A stretch of DNA of 64,000 bases from Mucor racemosus (GCA_027405735.1 JAPEHQ010000010.1:1178001-1242000); one strand, 5' to 3'; counted from the first letter of the stretch, positions 1 to 11,828 are shown. Notes: generated by a model from the sequence alone, not told the origin. Translations and numbers: made by a program.

Positions 1-776
1 ACTCGAATCATTAATGGACTGAAGCCTTCCTGTTGTTGAGATTTAGCTGCATTTTCTAAATCATTTATCATCGAAATACCAATATCATGATTCACGTAGT
101 AGGCAGGGATATTGACAGATTTTGGCATTACACCCTGTTTATATAATAAATTATATGAAAATCCTTATCCAAATACCACTTTTTTATACATTACCATAGT
201 TTGCTGATCTGGAGAGGTGCTGTTATTAAAAATAATAGCAGCTACAGCACCATCTCTTTCAGCATTCATTATTTTATCAATCAAATAACAATTGAAACTT
301 TGCTCAATTAAAGCAATTTTTGAAACATTATTTTGAGTAATAAATGTAGATACATTTGGTAAATGTAAAGCACATGCTTCACCTCTATTATACAATATTC
401 CCTAATTTTTTTTTATAATTAAGCATTAGATACAATAAACAAGATATCATACTTACTTGTAATCCTTGTTTAGAAACCTCTGGAGTATTCTCAATTAGAA
501 AAATACTATCTTTAAAATCCTTTTGACTAAATTTCATTGGCATTGCATTTTGAATTTTAATTGCTTTGCTAGTATTAAACGAAACAATATCTGATCATAT
601 ATTAGTATAGAAATTATTGAATGCGATTAACTCATGTTATTTCTACCTTCTGTTATAGAGTAATCTGATCCTCTGAACCATCGAGTAGCATTTGGCAATG
701 TGATGGCACCAAGCATTACCCAGACAACAATGACTGCTGCTAATGAATATGTAACAATAGGCTTGATTTTTGGCAT
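1..776 (-). CDS. PA-domain membrane or secreted protein, 3' part missing
   Basis: Exons: 647-776, 457-590, 195-401 and 1-134, the last running off the window edge. The start at 776 gives MPKIKPIVTYSL followed by a hydrophobic stretch, read as a signal peptide or signal anchor. The next part is a protease-associated (PA) domain: KIALIEQSFNCYLIDKI, then a GAVAAIIFNN strand, then VNIPAYYVNHDIGISMI. PA domains of this kind form the lumenal half of PA-TM-RING ubiquitin ligases and sorting receptors. The next gene upstream is a complete PA-TM-RING protein in the same orientation, so a tandem duplication is likely. Whether this copy also carries a membrane segment and a RING cannot be seen. Splice phases agree across all four exons. 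Confidence 0.75.
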
Positions 777-1026
777 TATTTGTTTGCTATGTAATTTGTA
801 TGCAGATCAAACAAATAAAAAAGTAAAAAGAGAAAAGAGTTGGTTTTTTTGCTGGAAAGGTGAAATGATACAGAAATATTTATTATTACATGAGACAAAA
901 TGAAGAAAAAAGTTTAAAAAGAAGCTCGGGTTGATATAATGAATTCCGAGACATGTAGGATAGAAATGTTATAATAGTATAAGCTAAGTATAAGTAAAAT
1001 GTAATATAATATGTACATAAGAGTAT

Positions 1027-2601
1027 TTAGTGAGGATTATTAACTGCTGCTGATGCTGTAATAGAATAGTTTCGACCTTCATTGCTGTTAGAAATAGGCA
1101 CAGGTTCCATTTCTAAATTCACTTCGGTTGTGGTGTTTGTAGGTGCCGATGGAACATTGGCCACTGAAGGATCTTCAACTGATTCCTCTGCAACAAGTAG
1201 GCCCTTTTCTTGCAGAGTTATTCTACAGTCATATTTACATATAGGACATCTACTAGATTTCTTTGTTAACCATACATCTAAACATAATGGAAAAATATTA
1301 GATTCGATCGAAAGTACAAACTAGAATATATCTTACCTATACAGGCAGTGCAATAACCATGATGACAAGGTAACACACGGACATAATAATCGCTCTCAAA
1401 ATCATCCAAGCAGATAGCACATGTCGAGTTTAGCATAGTAGCTTCATTATATTTTTCAATCGGGCATAAATGCTGCAAATGATCAAATGGTATCACATCA
1501 CCGAGTCCATCCCGCATTAAAAGATTTCCCTGTGTAGAAGCCTCAATATCTTGTTGTAATGCTCGACTTCTAGCAAATGCTCTACACCAACGAGTAATGA
1601 CAAATATTAAAATGATAATTACAGCTGCCGTAACTGAATAAATGATATAGTTTCTTTTATCTCGCTCTAAATCGAAACTGCCGTCATTATCCTCACCGCT
1701 TGTCGTCGTAGTAGTAGTTGATGCACTAGGGTCACTTGATGATGGAAAATTGTTTTCGCCCAAAGAAAATGTGAGTTGTGTGTACATTTGTCGGGTACCA
1801 TTCAGTGTAAATGTCTTTTGTATCAATGTTGAATTAATATAATCAATGTAATTTCGAGGTACAAAATAGACAGCAACAAAAGTAGAACCAGTATCAAGAC
1901 TATTATCCGTCATGTGTTGAATGTTGCGATATTCGGGTAACGTTGATGTCCATTTTGGATATGATACATCTTCAGTCGATTCTTGAATGTATGTCGAATC
2001 GTTATAGTAATTATTATCATAAATGACAATACCGGAAACTTGAAGAGCATAAGCGTCGGACAGATTTTGTACCGTGGAAACTTTGTCAGACCAAGGAGAA
2101 CATCGTCCTCCGCGCTGCACAAGAGCGATAGATGGTTGCGACATCATAGAGGGACTAGTAGCCCAATTACCATTTAGTTTCTCAATATCATCCATAGTTA
2201 TTTGTGGACAACCATCACCGAAATCAATGACAAGACGCTAATAGTAAAAGAAAATTAGTAACAAAACCCTCCCCTTGTGGTATACAAAGAAAACTTTTTG
2301 TACCTCATTGTAACCCCAACGGTCTTTATTTTCAAACACTGTTTGAAAGTCTTGGCTATAGATCTTTAAAGACGTCTCTGGTAAATATATCTTTGTCTTG
2401 TTTGATTCTGCTAAATCATATTCTGCTAAAATTTGCCTATCAATTTTTTTTTTTTTTTTTTCAGATTAAAACCATTGGATTTATTAAACAAACTTCAAAT
2501 TACCATATAAATGGATTCTCGGGAGAAGCTTGAGCTTTAACTAATGGTTTGAACAATAAAAACAAAAAGAACACTGGCCACCCTTTGCCAAGAAGAAACA
2601 T
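1027..2601 (-). CDS. PA-TM-RING E3 ubiquitin ligase (RNF13/GRAIL-like)
   Basis: Exons 2504-2601, 2304-2436, 1337-2237 and 1027-1277 give 460 aa. The start at 2601 encodes MFLLGKGWPVFFLFLLFKPL ending in AQA, a good signal peptide. A PA domain follows (SIALVQRGGRCSPWSDKV, then SGIVIYDNN). A single membrane helix (YIIYSVTAAVIIILIFVITR) comes near residue 270, and a cytosolic RING-H2 finger (CAICLDDF, then LPCHHGYCTACIDVW, then RCPICKYDC) near the C terminus. The last RING cysteines lie in the final exon after a 59-nt intron, which confirms that splice. Proteins of this class sit in endosomal or vacuolar membranes and ubiquitinate membrane cargo; that role is inferred from the family. The 250 bp between its stop and the start of the downstream paralogue is the only spacer. 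Confidence 0.85.
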
Positions 2602-2731
2602 ACGGGCATATAATAAAGAATAAGCTTTCTTCTCAAGTAACTAGAAAAGAAGGGAAAGAAAAAAATTTACCAAAAAAAAAATCGTTTGTTGATTTTATTT
2701 GCTGCTCCAATTCGTTCATCTGCGGTTAATC

Positions 2732-3030
2732 ATGGTCCGTCCCGTGTCATCCAGGCACAATGGAATGATTTTCCACTATTTCGGTTGCACACAAATAACA
2801 GATGCATTTGACGTTTGGAGTGGTAAGTTCGGCAATCATTTATCCAATTGACACACAAACATAAAGCGTATATATAATCGATTTATTTTGGTTATATACT
2901 TTTTTGACAAGTCTTTCATAGCCGTCTGCATGTGTATCCAATTACTCAAGGTGCTGACTTTGGTGGATTTTCATTGATTGAGTTTCATCCAAAGGTTTTG
3001 ACTTTGCCAGGATCAAATCAACACTCTTAA
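2732..3030 (+). CDS. Possible small two-exon gene or gene relic
   Basis: Exons 2732-2822 and 2912-3030 would encode 69 aa without a recognised domain. The donor reads gtaagt and the acceptor ttttgacaag. The joined product runs through HYFGCTQITDAFDVWSG and HVYPITQGADFGGFSLIEF to a stop. I do not recognise it. Base composition is less AT-rich than the flanking DNA, which favours coding origin, but a second open frame overlaps the first exon (SAVNHGPSRVIQAQWNDF), so it could be a frameshifted fragment of a larger lost gene. It is divergent from the PA-TM-RING gene, whose start is 131 bp away. Confidence 0.25.
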
Positions 3031-4254
3031 AGATACAATATATACAGCGGGTTTAAATTGTAACAAATCACGTTTACGTACCCAAAAAATACATAAGAAT
3101 TGATACGTTTAAAGTTTAATATGTGCAAGAGGTAAAAATTAGAGTTCTAGTATGTGTTAATTAACGCTATATTAAAGGATACAATAGTAATAATATCACA
3201 ATTTGGTTGTATTTTCCCAAACTAATGGGCTGTACTTGAATCATTTCAAGCTGTAAAACCTAAAGATTAGGGAAAATACACAAAAGCGGTTTCTCAGAAA
3301 TATTCCACAAGTTGTATATAAATAAGCTATAGTAAAGTAACTGTATAGTATTTAAAGTTTTCTGGATTTTGGATGCAGTCATATACTTTATAAAAATAAA
3401 TCTATGTCAGAAACCTTTTAAATTGTTAAAATATGAAATTTTGAAAGGGCAACGGAGGTTTGGATATGATCGAATGATTGATTCACAAGCGTCAGTTCAT
3501 CAAAAAACAAAAAAATTTACAATGCAAAACAAAAATCAAATATTGTTATGAAATTTTCTTACTTTCACACCCTTAAATCAGTAAGGAATATAATTACTGA
3601 AGAAACTGTCGAGCCATTAACATTTTTAACATTTCTTGTAATGAGTCTACAAGGAAATCATTCCATGATCTCTTGCAAATTTACCTGCCTCTTTACTCTC
3701 TCTTTACTTTTACTCATCCACTAATAAATTTCTAATTTACGAACAAGAACATCAATTACTATCAATCCAGTGATTATCATTTTATAATAACAAGGATAAT
3801 ATCTATAAGCTATATATTACCTACCTTTATTATCAGTCAAAAATTACAGATCATTACATTCTGGGTAGTGGTGCTTTTTTGTGCCAAATTGCTAGGAAGA
3901 AACTTCTTCAACTTGAATGATTACTTAATAAATTATCAGTGAAAAATACAGGTAGCTAACGCTAACCAAGCTTTAAAAAAGGTTTGTTTATTGGAGTCAA
4001 AAGAGACAGTTAATTTTTTGGAATTTCCTGACTTTTTTTGTGCAATTGTTTGTTGCTTCCAAGCTATTATGATAGTATACTATAAAAAATTTCTTTTCAC
4101 ATTTTCTGTTGAAATCATGCCTTATTGCCCCATCTCTAACTTGGATCACCCAGAAAACAGAGTCTTTATCAGTCTACCGTATATAGTACAAGTTTTTGGG
4201 TGTTATATTAATTCGATGATATAGCCTGCAAATTCACAAGAACACCCAATTAAA

Positions 4255-4440
4255 AGATAGGGGGTTCTCTTTTACGCATTAACCAGAAAATCAATGGATG
4301 TTAAAATTATAATTATGGGTACAATTACAGCAATAGTATATATTTTGAAATTTTCAGTCTATTTGGATCAATATTCATTGATTATGAGCATTTTCCAGTT
4401 ATTTTATTGTTTCCTTAGTAGAGGAAGGTAGATCTTTTGT
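4255..4440. repeat. Dispersed repeat R4, copy 1
   Basis: Contains acgcattaaccagaaaat and, about 80 bp on, tcaatattcattgatt followed by ttccagtt. The same two blocks in the same order occur at 39,480-39,650 (acgcattaaccagcaaat, then ttaatattcattgaaaac and tccagttttt). The second block recurs at about 40,385-40,430. Copies are diverged and have no coding content. Confidence 0.55.
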
Positions 4441-4794
4441 TGTAAATTGAGCTATACTCTTTTAAACAACTTCTGATTAATGAAATCAAGATATGCTATT
4501 TGTAAATTTATTGCGCATTTAGGACAACTATACATTTGATTTCGAACTAGAATTTGATTTATAAAATTTTTCCAAAAATATCTGCTGAAGCAGCTGATAC
4601 TGTATAAACTAGGTGTAGAAAGTGAGCACTTCTATTTCCTCATTCTTACAAGAACTTGGGAAAGCTGGAACTTTTAAATTTGTCGTTAAACCCTCGATAT
4701 ATTTATCATAGCAATGGGACCTCATTTCAATCCTTATTGATAATATCATAATTACAACATTCCAAACATAGACAAATCTAGCTAGCAAGTTTCA

Positions 4795-5245
4795 ATGTTC
4801 CGTATCTGGTTCTTATCATCCAGGAATTAATAACGAAGCATAAATTTTAACAATATTTCTACGGAAACATAACATATTATATCCATACACATTTGTCCAT
4901 TAATAATAATTTCTATCACCATATCTAATGGATCGCTGTCCATTAGACCTTATTGTTTAATATACATAATAAATAACTAAAAGATAAAGTTAAAACTAGA
5001 TTTATTTATTGAGTGTACTGAAGTCAAAAAAGATAATGATCCATCTCGAAAGGCATCATGATTCAGGGTATTTATATGTTTCGGAAGCGCGGATATAGAG
5101 TCTACAATACAGAGTGTATTCATGATTGGCTCAATTTCAGGATTTCAGGCTACACCATTTCATGATAGACTAAATGTAAAATAACTAAATGAAATAAAAG
5201 TATAATACATTATTGTAACCTCATACTCATCCTGTTATTGTGTCA
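4795..5245. repeat. Dispersed repeat R1, copy 1 (LTR-like)
   Basis: Matches 19,905-20,640 block by block. It starts with tctggttcttatcatccagg (versus ctggttcctgtcacccagg) and includes a core at about 5,046-5,120 almost identical to 20,301-20,375 (ggcatcatgattcagggtat, then agcgcggatatagagtctac). It ends with a shared taactaaatgaaataaaagt block. A TATA-like and AATAAA-like makeup suggests an old LTR fragment, but no boundaries or duplications could be fixed. Confidence 0.6.
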
Positions 5246-5489
5246 ATATTATTATATCCTAGGCCGCACATTCAAGGTCTCGGCCAATATTCGGTATTAT
5301 AGTAAATCAACAGGCGTCCATGTTGATTCATGTGCGCCTTAGTTAATTGGTGTAATGTCCCTAGATAGTAATTCTGTGTAATAGCTACAATGAAAAGTAT
5401 ATTAAATACATTTTCTGGATGTATTGTTAATAAAAAGTGTAATATTCTGGCAAGATTATTTATATTAGACTCTTTTGACATTTCACATC

Positions 5490-5680
5490 CCTCTAATAAC
5501 CATGTCTAAATAATCCTTTGCATATTTCTGTTAGTAATAAATGTACCCAGTCTAGTCTATATCCTAAACACTTATCACATAATTCCAATAGCTATATAAA
5601 CTCACATCTAATTCATTCTAATAAACGGTTCTTTTTACGTTGATTTTAATTTAAAAAATCTCAATAAATCAGATATTCAG
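5490..5680. repeat. Dispersed repeat R1, copy 1, second part
   Basis: Holds aatgtacccagtctagtcta (also at 20,727) and the run caattccaatagctatataa with attcattctaataaacgg and ttttacgttgattttaattt (also at 20,075-20,145). Block order differs between the two copies, so at least one is rearranged. The tataaa plus aataaa arrangement is what an LTR promoter/poly-A region would show. Confidence 0.5.
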
Positions 5681-5699
5681 CGAAAATTGGTGAACTACT

Positions 5700-5800
5700 T
5701 ACTGTCCTCAGTAGGTGCAAATAGTAGACAACCAACCTGTTTGAGAATATTAAACGCACAATGACCCATGGATGCTGATATTTGAAACACTTGTACAAGT
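5700..5800. repeat. Dispersed repeat R3, copy 1
   Basis: The segment cagtaggtgcaaatagtag, caaccaacctgttt, acgcacaatgacccatgg, ctgatatttgaaac aligns with 40,430-40,520 (aggtataaatagcagg, taccaacttgtttt, atacacaatgactcatgg, ctgaaatttgaacc). The copies are about 34 kb apart in the same orientation. No coding potential. Confidence 0.5.
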
Positions 5801-6339
5801 AGGTTTTGGACGTTAGACGACGTTACCTTTTGAGATTAGCATGTCAAAGATGTGTCAGTCCCTACTCTTAGGTAAAGCTGGAAGTTATTAGGAGGGTCAA
5901 GATTTGCTGAGATAGGGTTTTTGTTGTCGGTTTCTTATGGTCATAAAAAGTAGGTTTCTGATGGATTTCAAATGGTTTTCGAATGCTTTTACCAAATATT
6001 AAATCAAATTATACAGTATAATACGTCGAATATTCAAAGCAAATGTGTCTTCCCTCTATGAACCATTGATATTTATCCGAAAAAAAAGAGCTAATACCAG
6101 AATATAAGTGTACTGGCCTAACATTGGCGGAAACGAGCTAAATTAATTGTAAAAATTAAGTACTTAAATTGAAATGTTGTTGATTTTTTGCCGAGATAAT
6201 CAAAATAATAGCTTACATTATAGCTTAAACCTATGATAGCTGAATTCCAAAAACTGATTTGTTATGGGTCAAAAAATCGTTTAATGGCTCATAAACTGCA
6301 AAGTTGAACTAGCAAATTAAATGTTTTTTGCACAGCTTT

Positions 6340-6700
6340 AAATTTTGCATCTATTTAAATAAAAATTAGACAAATGTTTCACATTAAATTTTAAATAAAA
6401 TGAGATTGAAATTTTGAAGGTTTTTTGAAGATACATATCACTTTTTATAAGTATGCTTCAAATATAAGTGATGGAGATGATGCGCATCATAATTATCTAT
6501 AGATCGAGCTATTGGTAAACCTTTTAGCTGCATTTTTCGTAGAGAAAACAAGATTTTTGTCAATTTTATTTGAAATTCAGAATTTGGGATGAGGGTATAC
6601 ATGGAAAAATTGAAACTAGAAGCGAAAGTATCTCTGTACACATTTTTGAAGATATCTCTACTAAAAATCAATATTTTGAAAAAAACTAAATTGGATCCGA
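6340..6700 (+). repeat. Dispersed repeat R2, inverted relative to 20.76-21.12 kb
   Basis: The block around 6,475-6,600 (gagatgatgcgcatcataat, then ttttcgtagagaaaacaaga) is the near-exact reverse complement of 20,825-20,945. Similarity continues through the flanking AT-rich sequence. Open frames on both strands across this block are repeat by-products, not genes. Confidence 0.65.
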
Positions 6701-8020
6701 GGGAGCTCAACAGGGCTGATGGCATGAATGAAAGCAAAATGCTACTTAATTTAACAAACTTTTTGAAATCTACTACAAAAAGGTCAAAAAAATTACATGA
6801 AAAAAAGTAACACGAAAAATTCAAACTCAGATATATTATAGAGCGCTTCAAAACAAGTAAGTTTTGCTATTCAGTAGAACTAACATATCCTAATTTTTTG
6901 CAGAAGTATTAATACTTAAAGTTTCAACTTTCGAAATTTAAGCTGCAAAAACGTAAAAACTAAAATTGGCGAAAAAATTATCAGTTTTTTTGAATTTTCT
7001 CAACAGACGGTATAGTAATAACCTGTAGATACTTAATACTCATTTGTAGCCCTCAAATAGCTGCATCAACTCATGCTAATTTTAATAAGAGATTTGTTTA
7101 ATTTTGTGTAGAAAATCGCTCAAAACCGCAATTTTTGGATGAGGGTTGGGGTCAAAAAACAAGGGTACACCTTGATACCGTCATTACTCCCTCAAAAATT
7201 AATATTTTTGAAAAAACTAAAAACAATCTTACATAAATTGTTGCACATTACTATGCCTATTAAGTCATTATTCGTTTTCAAAACTTTTCTGGAGAGAAAT
7301 TAATAATTTATGCGTTTTTGGTGCGTTTTATGGACTGAAATCTTTGAAATTTTATTTTTGCTTTACTTATACTAAACAATTAATGAGAAAAAAACGTGGA
7401 AGAACAACTTTAATTATAATCGCAACTAATGTTTATATAATCAAATAAATAGTTATGCTTGTTTTTCTGATATTTCGCTAATTCTTTGAGTGGGGATATC
7501 TCCGCAAAAAGAATAGTTAAAAACATATAAATAGCACCATCGTTATTGCAGAATTTATTTGTATTAGAATTTAGTCTTAACTCAGTATAGGAGAAAATTC
7601 ACGGGAAAAAAGTTGGAGTTCTGATTTTTTGGAAAAAATATCCATTTTAACTTATAGAGTGTAACTTTTGTATTTATAGAGTGTAAATTTTGTATTTATG
7701 GAGTGTAACAGTTTTCTTTTATATTTTTGAGGATATCTCCACAAAGAATCAATATTTTGAAAAAAAACTGAATTGCATTTAGTATAGCTTAGCTAACCAT
7801 ATGGTATACATGTAAAATAATGGTGCTCAATTCAAGAAATATTTTGAAATGCACTATAAAAATTTTAAAAAAATGAAATAAAAAAAAAAGTGCTCAGTTT
7901 TTTCATACTTAAATATGCTGTAGAGCACTTGAAAACAAGTAAGTTTTATCATTAAACGCTGTTAGTATAGCTTAATTTTCTGCTGAGATATGAAGGTTCA
8001 AAGTTTTGACTTTGAAGGAG
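6610..8020 (+). repeat. Tandem degenerate modules inside repeat island 1
   Basis: The stretch 6,640-6,960 (gaagatatctctactaaaaa, aaaacaagtaagttttgcta, tttttgcagaagt) is repeated in diverged form at 7,715-8,020 (gaggatatctccacaaagaa, aaaacaagtaagttttatca, tttctgctgagat). A weaker third module lies at about 7,120-7,240. The period is about 0.5 kb for the middle copy and 1.06 kb for the outer pair. No protein is recognisable. Confidence 0.5.
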
Positions 8021-8312
8021 TGGAAACCCAAAGTCAATTATTTAAAGTATTTATTATATCTCATAGTGAATAGCCAATAAAATAACACAATACCTTGTTT
8101 AACCAAAATATCTCAAATACACTTACGTATTTTTTATCTGGTGAAAATTTATTGAGAAAAATAAAGTAGCGAAGAATCATAAGTCAGCTTTGTTTTTTAA
8201 TATACATGTGCAAAATTCTGTTATTGATGACTTTGTATGACAACAAGGTTCCTGAAAACTACATTCAAAATATCGTTTATTAATGGCAAAGCTAATTATA
8301 TATTACATCCTT

Positions 8313-10093
8313 TTATAATGCTCGAGTAGCAGAGCAAATTAAATTATAGAGCAACTGGTTCTCCATATTGATTACATTTCGACTCGAATAACTTGTTCCT
8401 TGAGAATGGCAAGTAGTCTCTTCAGTACCCAGACGATGCACATCCCAGAGTAACATTTTATCAAAAGAGCCAACAAGGTTGCGCACTGTGTTACTAAACG
8501 TCAAACTACGACCAGTGTTCCAAGAAGAAGTGTAAAGGGTACCACAACAAAAATATTGAGGTGTGCGGACAATGATGGATTGAGTTGGGTATACATGTCT
8601 TACATTGACCAGCATTTCTTGGAACGCATTTACAAAATCATCGGGTGATACTTTGTGCGCTTGAACATCATCATTACCAAGGCCAACAATAACAACATCA
8701 GCCTTTATTGTGGTGTTGGTTGTAGTATATTCTTTCATGCGTTCAAAGATTTGTATGTTATTTGCTGCGAGACTACCAGCAACATTATTATAAAAAATCT
8801 TAGTATCAATGCCCAACGAGTTATCTAGTTCTAATGGTACATGAGGGTTTGTTACCCAGGGGTATTTAGAATTATCTTCGCCATTATCATTACAGATGCA
8901 AGCAGATTGCTTTCGTTTTTCGGATTTGCTTGTAATTTTAGATATAGCTTCAACGTTGCACCATTTATTGCCATCAAAGTCAATAGCTTTCAAATTTCTG
9001 AAAAGGGAATCATAAAAATGACATGAATCAGCTGAGCTATATGTGTTTGCTTAATTATCTACCTACCTTCTAAGGTTATTATCAGCCCAGACATGCACTG
9101 TTTTTGTACCGAGGCAGACAGAAGTTTGCCCTGTACTTTTGAATTCTAATTGGCAGTTATCAGGAACAAATACTTTGTCATTATGAGCGAATTCTTTTTG
9201 GTTATTTTCAAACATGGTATAAATAGATCTACTGTTTGAGCTTTTGAATGTAGTAGCGTTGATCCATGTACCTTGGATATTAGAATCATTTTGGCAAACG
9301 GGTAATCTTGTTGGAGTTTCTGATTCAGCCACTACCAAGTAGTTCTGGGACTGAAATCTGTAAGGTTTATAGTTGTGTAAAATGGGAGCTTCCCAAAAGT
9401 AGGACCTATATTCATCTATGGCATCTAATTTATAAGTATCGGCTTGGGTAAATTTAACTGGAGCATAATAAGCGTTTGTTTGTGTCTTGTGAGCTTGCAG
9501 TTCGATAGTAATCTTGGTCGAATTACCAGTGGCAAATAATGCGATGCTATCTTTGGTGCCAAGATGATCTTCATCTTTGATCGAGGATTGAGCCGGTGTG
9601 GGACCAAGCTAATAATATATAAATATATATTTTTTTAGTACTGTAACAATTTTTTCTTTTTTCTCGAGAATAAATAGCTTTTTATTTTTACCAAAACAAC
9701 CACACAGACTTCATCTCCCTTATCGATATATACATTTCCTTTTGTAAAGGTACCATCTTTTCTCATAAACATAGTTTTGTCAGCCCAACCATCCCAGTAC
9801 ATTCTATCGCCGGCTCTTGATAAAAGATAATATAAAATTAATATAAAAAGATTATAATAAATGAATATTGATATTTACAGCCATAAAATGTCAACTTTAT
9901 CGCAAGCATTTTCTTTTATGTCAGTTTCTGTTGTTCCTTGTTTCCCCAAGTTTGTATGTTGTGCCAATTTGTCGGTACCTGAGGCATTTGTTGTAGATGG
10001 CGGTGTATAAACAATGTAAAATGTTGTAAAGAAGAGTGCAAGTATTAAGGTGATGATGAATAAAAGTTTATTTTCTGGAATTGGTGGCTGCAT
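8313..10093 (-). CDS. Type II membrane SGNH/PC-esterase-like protein
   Basis: Exons 9879-10093, 9692-9815, 9067-9608 and 8313-8997 give 521 aa. The chosen start (10,093) places one membrane helix (LLFIITLILALFFTTFYIVY) right after a short cytosolic tail, a Golgi-type II topology. The C-terminal half carries SGNH-like blocks: VHVWADNNLRRNLKAID where GDSxxR is expected, VVIVGLGNDD (GxND block, near residue 402), and LLWDVHRLG (Asp/His block, near 479-481). This resembles the TBL/NXPE/CASD1 type of sugar O-acyltransferases and esterases. The nucleophile motif reads ADN rather than GDS, so the nucleophilic serine is not where expected and catalysis is doubtful. Substrate unknown. Confidence 0.6.
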
Positions 10094-10568
10094 CTCTATC
10101 TTTAATTTATGTACTTGTTTTTTTTTTAGAAAAATGTTAAGCAAAAGGAAAAAAGAGAAACAAAAAGAGCTAGTTGAAAAAAAAAAAAGAAGGGAGACGA
10201 TCTTTTTTCGTTTAAATTTTTGTAACACATTCAATTCGTACTGACAAAGTTTATTTTTGGATCTTCGTTCTTTACTGTCTTTTATTTGTGTGGAATCTGC
10301 GGTTGTGGGTTATAAAAAAGGCTGCAAACAGTTTTTAAATCGTGCATATTAAAGCGATCATCATGATAAAACACCCAAAAAGTTAATATCAACTGCAAGG
10401 TACAACCCACAGCATTTCATTTCTGGAATTTATATCTTCTCAACACTTTTGTTACACACTGAAAAAATCCCATAAAAAAATATCCATAAGCCAAATTAAT
10501 ACTCAAAAAATAAAAATAAATCTATTATTTATCATCTATCTACAAAATGTATATGGTATGTATACGCT
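10094..10568. other. Intergenic, promoter of the SGNH-like gene
   Basis: The 475 bp lie between the 3' end of FAD1 and the start of the SGNH-like gene. Poly-A/T and purine runs, a possible minus-strand TATA at about 10,310 (ttata on the plus strand), and no ORF that I support. Confidence 0.5.
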
Positions 10569-11533
10569 CTACTTTTTAGAAGATCCTTGTCTTCCATCGC
10601 GTTCATGTAATTCGTTTGTTAGTCTACAGGCATGTTTAAATCCGCTAGGTTGAGTATCATCTTTTAGTTCTGGATTAGGATGCGTATTCTCCATACTGCC
10701 TAACGATGTGTAACTATAGAAAATATGATTAATTTCACCAAAGCTTTTTGATAACGAATAAAAATTACCCTTCATCATAAAGCGAACAATAAGGTATCTT
10801 GAGTTTGAGCAAAAAATCCCAAATATTCTTGTAGCTCCAATCAATAATAGGTTGAACACGCATAAAATCTGGCCAATCTTCATCTGTTTTACTAAAGTGT
10901 GATAATTTTTCTAATAAAATTATGCCATGAATAATCCTGGAATTTCAAAATCAATATAGTGAACTTACCGGCATAGGGGTCTGTTCTTCTAATACCTACA
11001 AAAATAGCTTCTGTAGGTCTTGGTGAGCCATCGATATATTGTTGAAGTGCCTGTTTCATTGGGCCAGGGATATAAATGCAATCCAATTTATAACGTTGAA
11101 TACAGACTTTTACAAATGCATCGACATGAGGAAAGGGATTAGGGTATGTAACAAATACGGTGCGTAATAATTCATCTTGATAACCGATGCGAGATAATAC
11201 GGCAGCAACTAAATGCAATAAAACCGTGCAATCCTTTCCGCCATTAAATGAAAGCGCAATAGCGTCAAACCTGTATCAAGAAATTAACAAACTTTTTTCT
11301 AATATCAGATTTGATGAAAATTACCCATATTTCTCATAAGCTTCCTCGATAACTTGTAATGCTACTTTCACATTTTTACCAAGTGAATCATCTCCTTCAG
11401 CAAGTTTATAAACTGTGCGTTCAATATACTTAAAGTCGTAATGTTGAGTAGTTTCTAACTTTGGATCCATATCCAAGTCGGTACAGCCATGATTAAAAGA
11501 AGGTTTTGATAAGCCAGATATAACAGAGGTCAT
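10569..11533 (-). CDS. FAD1: FAD synthase (FMN adenylyltransferase)
   Basis: Exons 11325-11533, 10969-11270, 10769-10910 and 10569-10713 give 265 aa. The enzyme transfers AMP from ATP to FMN to make FAD in the cytosol, the last step of flavin cofactor synthesis. It is a PAPS-reductase-like fold protein: the PP-loop LSFNGGKDC lies at residues 76-84, followed by VFVTYPNPFPHVDAFV. The family signature IFVGIRRTDPYAG comes next, then DWPDFMRVQPIIDWSYKNIW and IPYCSLYDEGYTSLG, matching yeast Fad1 in order. Length is close to the yeast enzyme. All motifs are intact and splice phases agree, so I consider it functional. It is followed downstream by the SGNH-like gene on the same strand, with no sign of a functional link. 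Confidence 0.93.
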
Positions 11534-11828
11534 ATTTATAATTAATAATGTGAAAAAAAAGGGGTGTAAAGAAGGTAGAAGAATTTTTAATCAATAGGGA
11601 GGGGTTTTCTTTCTAAAACATATTGGAAATCTCACCAATGGTAAAACAAATTGGTAAGGTGAGATTGTGCTTATTTGAATAACCGATTACTATGCTTTTT
11701 TCACACCCTTTTCATATCACTTGCTTATTGCTAATAATACTATATAATAATCTGTTTAGCATATGTCAGTTGAAAATAATTAAATTTGGAATATATAACT
11801 TTATTTGGGTTTATAATATACATTCGTT

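Larger units (their letters stand above)
3031..8312. other. Gene-poor repeat island 1
   Basis: About 5.3 kb without an ORF I would defend. The few open frames are short, composed of F, K, N and I codons, and often open on both strands, as expected for AT-rich DNA. It consists of old dispersed repeats also found at 19.7-21.4 kb and 39.4-40.9 kb (listed separately), with poly-A/T runs between. No tRNA, rRNA or intact transposase or polymerase gene is visible. Confidence 0.7.

Noticed and set aside
3369..3551. Short open frame in repeat island 1
   Set aside because: 60 codons of AT-rich K/Q/I/F usage, no motif, no splice context and no similarity to its surroundings that suggests a gene.
6438..6851. 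Overlapping open frames on both strands
   Set aside because: They coincide with repeat R2 and with poly-A/T runs; composition is F/L/S/K only and the inverted copy at 20.8-21.1 kb does not preserve a frame.
10050..10244. Plus-strand open frame over the SGNH gene start
   Set aside because: It is the antisense shadow of the membrane helix and the A-rich leader of the minus-strand gene.
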